Assembly (NCBI GenBank): GCA_022572105.1
Contig: JACZWN010000059.1
Location: 1 to 15,638 of the forward strand
DNA: 15,638 nucleotides
Source: Pseudomonadota bacterium
GTDB lineage: Bacteria; Pseudomonadota; Alphaproteobacteria; Kiloniellales; J153
Direction of reading: 5' to 3'
The notes under the pieces are model-generated. The model saw nothing but the letters and a program-made list of their open reading frames with translations. It searched no databases and was not told the DNA's origin. Positions 13,219-15,638 of the stretch are shown piece after piece. How positions within the stretch are numbered: the stretch's first letter is position 1; every line of letters starts with the position of its first letter. The position numbers and the translations under genes are program-made.

Positions 13219-14406
13219 ATGACGGAGACTTCCGGGACATCCACGAAAACCAGCGCCACGCGCTCCGGCGGCGCGCGGCCGCGGGTCGCCATCATCGGCG
13301 CCGGGGTCTGCGGCCTCGGCATCGGCTGGCGCCTGGCCCAGGCCGGCTGCGCGGTCACCGTGGGCGATCGCGACCGGTCCGGCATGGCTACAAGCTGGGC
13401 GGCGGCCGGCATGCTCGCGGCCCATGTCGAGGCCGAGCCGGGCGAGGAGCGCTTGCTGCCCCTGCTTCTGGAAAGCCGCGCCATGTGGGCCGAGTTCGGC
13501 CGCGATCTCGAGGCCGCCTCCGGCCTGGCGGTGGATTACCGTGACGAGGGCACGCTGGTCGTCGCGCTCGACCGCGACGACACCGAGCGCCTGAAATTCT
13601 CCTACGACTACCACCGCTCGATGGGGCTGGAGATGGAATGGCTGTCCGGGGCCGAGGCGCGCCGGCTTGAGCCCCATCTCGCGTCCGGGGTCGCCGCCGG
13701 GGTCTTCAGCCCGCTCGACCACCAGGTGGATAACCGCAAGGCGGTGGTGGCTCTCAAAGCGGCGTTCGTCAAGGCCGGTGGCGCGTTGCGCGAACATGCC
13801 GAGGTCGAGGAAATCCTCGTCGAAGGCGGGGCCGTGCGCGGAGTCCTGGTCGGCGGCGAACGGGTTGAGGCGGAGACCGTGGTCATCGCCGCCGGGGCGT
13901 GGTCGCGCAATCTCAAAGGCTTGCCGGATCATCTGCGTCCGCCCGTGCGCCCGGTGAAGGGGCAGATGCTCTCTTTGGCGATGCCGGCCGACGCCCCGCT
14001 GCTCCGCCACGTGGTGTGGGGGCCGGGGATCTGTCTGGTGCCGAGGAAGGACGGGCGACTCTTCGTCGGCGCCACGGTCGAGGAGCGCGGCTTCGACGAG
14101 TCGCTCACCGCCGGCGGCGTCTTCGCCCTGCTCGAGACCGCCTGGCGCGCGCTGCCGGCCGTGGAGGATCTGGCGATCGACGAGCTCTGGGTCGGCTTCC
14201 GCCCGGGCAGCCGCGACGACGCCCCGATCCTGGGCGCGACCCCGGTCGACGGCCTGGTGCTGGCGACCGGCCATCACCGCAACGGCATCCTGCTCGCGCC
14301 GGTGACCGCGGAGGCGCTGGCGCGCCTGGTGCTGACCGGCCGGCCGCTCGCCGGCACCGAGCCGTTCGGGATCGCGCGCTTCGCGCGCGGCGCGGTGGCG
14401 GCGTGA
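13219..14406 (+). CDS. thiO: glycine oxidase ThiO (FAD-dependent)
   Basis: The 395-residue product is a D-amino-acid-oxidase-like flavoprotein with the FAD dinucleotide motif 'VAIIGAGVCGLG' (23-34), 'SWAAAGMLAAHVEA', 'VVIAAGAWS', 'VKGQMLSL', 'VGATVEERGFD' and the C-terminal 'WVGFRPGSRDDAPILG' and 'ATGHHRNGILLAP'. In thiamin synthesis it oxidises glycine to dehydroglycine (iminoacetate) for the thiazole ring. The ATG at 13219 was chosen because the riboswitch 3' end provides AGGGAG seven bases before it. The first 20 residues are a Thr/Ser-rich extension before the FAD fold. It is first of three genes, and its stop lies 14 bases before the thiS ATG. Confidence 0.93.
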   Translation: MTETSGTSTKTSATRSGGARPRVAIIGAGVCGLGIGWRLAQAGCAVTVGDRDRSGMATSWAAAGMLAAHVEAEPGEERLLPLLLESRAMWAEFGRDLEAASGLAVDYRDEGTLVVALDRDDTERLKFSYDYHRSMGLEMEWLSGAEARRLEPHLASGVAAGVFSPLDHQVDNRKAVVALKAAFVKAGGALREHAEVEEILVEGGAVRGVLVGGERVEAETVVIAAGAWSRNLKGLPDHLRPPVRPVKGQMLSLAMPADAPLLRHVVWGPGICLVPRKDGRLFVGATVEERGFDESLTAGGVFALLETAWRALPAVEDLAIDELWVGFRPGSRDDAPILGATPVDGLVLATGHHRNGILLAPVTAEALARLVLTGRPLAGTEPFGIARFARGAVAA

Positions 14407-14420
14407 CCGGGGGAGCGGCC

Positions 14421-14636
14421 ATGGACCTGCCAGCGACCATCCGGGTCAACGGCGAGGAGCGGCCCTTGGGCGCGGACGGCGTGATCGGGCTGCTCGAGGC
14501 CGCGGGCATCGATCCCAAGACGCGCGGCCTGGCGGTCGCGGTCAACGGCGCGGTGGTGCCGCGGCGCGCCTGGCCGGAAACCGCGCTTGCCCCCGGCGAC
14601 GAGGTCGAGATCGTCAAGCTCTTCGCCGGCGGCTGA
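14421..14636 (+). CDS. thiS: sulfur carrier protein ThiS
   Basis: The 71-residue ubiquitin-like protein ends in the required Gly-Gly ('VKLFAGG'), preceded by 'LAVAVNGAVVPRRAW' and 'LAPGDEVEIV', the typical ThiS core. ThiF-type activation adenylates the C-terminus, which becomes a thiocarboxylate and donates sulfur to ThiG. The ATG at 14421 has GGGGAG upstream; an in-frame GTG at 14403 overlapping the thiO stop would add six residues and is less likely. No thiF is in the window, so activation must use a protein encoded elsewhere. It lies between thiO and thiG in one transcript. Confidence 0.93.
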   Translation: MDLPATIRVNGEERPLGADGVIGLLEAAGIDPKTRGLAVAVNGAVVPRRAWPETALAPGDEVEIVKLFAGG

Positions 14637-14675
14637 GCCCGAACGCCCCCAAACCCGAAAGCGACGAATACAGCC

Positions 14676-15446
14676 ATGCCAGACAGCTTCAAGATCGCCG
14701 ACCAGAGCTTCACCTCGCGCCTGTTCCTGGGCACCGCCGGCTATCCCAACCAGCAGGTCATGCTCGACGCGCACGCGGCCAGCGGAACCGAGATGGTGAC
14801 CGTCTCGATCCGGCGCATCAGCCTCGAGGGCTATGCCGAATCCATGATCGACCTGCTCGGCGGGCGCAGCCGCCTGCTGCCCAACACGGCCGGCTGCGCG
14901 ACCGTGCGCGACGCGCTGCTGACCGCCCAGTTGGCGCGCGAGGCGCTCGAGACCGACTGGATCAAGCTGGAGCTGATCGGCGACCGCGAGACCCTCTATC
15001 CCGACGTCGCGCAGTTGCTCGAGGCCGCCGAGGCGCTGGTCCAGGATGGCTTCACCGTGCTGCCCTATTGCAACGACGACCCGGTCACCTGCCAGAAGCT
15101 GGCCGATATCGGCTGCGCCGCGGTCATGCCGCTGGGCGCGCCGATCGGCTCGGGCATGGGCATCTGCAACCCCTACAACATCGCGCTCATTTGCGCGCGC
15201 AGCACGGTCCCGGTGATCCTCGACGCCGGCCTCGGCACCGCCTCGGATGCGGCGCTGGCCATGGAGTTGGGCTGCGCCGGCGTGCTGCTCAACTCGGCGG
15301 TCGCCAAGGCGCGCGATCCGGTCGGCATGGCCGGCGCCATGCGCCACGCGGTCGCGGCCGGGCGCGCGGCGCGCCTGGCCGGACGCATCCCCAAGCGCGA
15401 CTACGCCGAACCCTCGAGCCCCCAGCTCGGCCTGATCGGCTCGTAA
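14676..15446 (+). CDS. thiG: thiazole synthase ThiG
   Basis: The 256-residue TIM-barrel protein carries the Schiff-base lysine K97 in 'DWIKLELIGD', with 'LFLGTAGYPN', 'VTVSIRR', 'LLPNTAGC', 'VLPYCNDDP', 'AVMPLGAPIGSGMGI' and 'VILDAGLGTASDAALAMELG'. It condenses deoxyxylulose phosphate, dehydroglycine (from ThiO) and sulfur (from ThiS thiocarboxylate) into the thiazole phosphate of thiamin. Length and motifs are normal. The ATG is preceded by only a weak purine stretch (GAAAGCGACGAA), so translation may depend on coupling to thiS, 39 bases upstream. Its TAA stop overlaps an intergenic repeat. No thiE or other thi gene follows within the window. Confidence 0.96.
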   Translation: MPDSFKIADQSFTSRLFLGTAGYPNQQVMLDAHAASGTEMVTVSIRRISLEGYAESMIDLLGGRSRLLPNTAGCATVRDALLTAQLAREALETDWIKLELIGDRETLYPDVAQLLEAAEALVQDGFTVLPYCNDDPVTCQKLADIGCAAVMPLGAPIGSGMGICNPYNIALICARSTVPVILDAGLGTASDAALAMELGCAGVLLNSAVAKARDPVGMAGAMRHAVAAGRAARLAGRIPKRDYAEPSSPQLGLIGS

Positions 15447-15467
15447 TACCAAGGAGCGCTGATAATG
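15445..15467 (+). repeat. copy 3 of the ATACCAAGGAGCG intergenic repeat
   Basis: AATACCAAGGAGCGCT followed by GATAATG, starting inside the thiG stop codon. It matches copy 2 over about 22 of 24 aligned positions, with one inserted C and one T/A difference. It contains AAGGAG and an ATG (15465) from which a frame stays open to the window edge, but that frame shows no recognisable protein. Confidence 0.6.
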
Positions 15468-15478
15468 ACCCATAGAGA

Positions 15479-15638
15479 TCGGGCAGGCGATCCGCCGGGC
15501 AGGAGGGAAGCCGCGGGCGATGCGGGACATCGTCGAGGCTTTCCGACGCCCTCCGGCGGTTCGCCTGCCCGACCGGAACGGCGGTTTCCCAAGGCTTTCG
15601 GACGGCGTCGCGCAGGGCTTGCGATGCCTTGCATCGCC
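15479..15638. repeat. strongly palindromic intergenic element, cut by the window edge
   Basis: Twenty-base arms at 15479-15498 and 15553-15572 (TCGGGCAGGCGATCCGCCGG against its complement, 19 of 20 matching) enclose a smaller hairpin CGATG-CGGGA-CATCG. A further perfect hairpin GCGATGC-CTT-GCATCGC lies at 15621-15637. No convincing gene is visible. It is probably a dispersed repeat or the start of a small non-autonomous element. Confidence 0.6.

Noticed and set aside
13132..14277. 381-residue minus-strand open frame
   Set aside because: Antisense to thiO and the riboswitch; no recognisable motif.
14403..14405. GTG start of thiS overlapping the thiO stop
   Set aside because: The ATG at 14421 has a better-spaced GGGGAG and gives the usual ThiS length.
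15465..15638. New gene starting at ATG 15465
   Set aside because: The ATG and its ribosome-binding site are part of the intergenic repeat, and the frame runs through palindromic sequence giving Arg/Pro/Gly-rich residues with no known pattern.

Overview
The window is GC-rich, densely coding DNA of an alphaproteobacterial type, probably Rhodospirillales-like. This rests on gene content and style: Nu-class GSTs, a thiO-thiS-thiG operon behind a TPP riboswitch, a CtrA-type TTAA-N7-TTAA site, a TTGACA-type tRNA promoter and a twin-cupin protein. It is inferred, not proven; there is no 16S gene or other phylogenetic marker.

Layout. (1) 1-1469: the 3' part of a gene for a long 15-residue-repeat helical protein with one membrane segment and a C-terminal SH3b domain; its start lies left of the window. 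(2) 1611-1991: an eight-cysteine YkgJ-type metal-cluster protein, converging on a two-domain ChrR-like cupin (2675-2001, minus). (3) 5040-2858, minus: a secreted SUOX-fold ('molybdopterin oxidoreductase') protein with no cysteine, then a membrane receptor with two PAS domains and no output domain. (4) 5041-5342: a 302-bp divergent promoter region rich in inverted repeats. (5) 5343-10664, plus: a compact six-gene operon of Nu-class GST, EctD-like Fe/2-oxoglutarate dioxygenase, an SHMT-family enzyme with active-site residues of the alpha-methylserine type, a kappa-GST/HCCA-isomerase-like protein, a cystathionine beta-lyase-family enzyme and a second Nu-class GST. This is the strongest candidate for an undescribed pathway here. 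(6) 10717-11571: two small unknown genes, divergently arranged around an AT-rich region with a terminator-like hairpin and a CtrA-type site. (7) 11579-12095: promoter and gene for tRNA-Ser(GCU), followed by nested hairpins and a GIY-YIG nuclease gene. (8) 12263-13030: an ADP-ribosylglycohydrolase. (9) 13099-15446: promoter, TPP riboswitch and thiO-thiS-thiG for the thiazole half of thiamin. (10) 15445-15638: an intergenic repeat and a strongly palindromic stretch running off the right edge.

How the genes fit together. The thi genes form a textbook unit: ThiO makes dehydroglycine, ThiS carries sulfur and ThiG closes the thiazole ring, all under TPP control. The six-gene operon combines two amino-acid PLP enzymes, an amino-acid-hydroxylase-like dioxygenase and three glutathione-binding proteins, which suggests metabolism of an unusual, possibly sulfur-containing, amino acid or of its glutathione conjugate. 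The SUOX-fold/PAS pair looks like a periplasmic sensor module. A short motif (ATACCAAGGAGCG) recurs three times at gene boundaries and looks like a dispersed genomic repeat; one copy supplies the ribosome-binding site of the SHMT-like gene.
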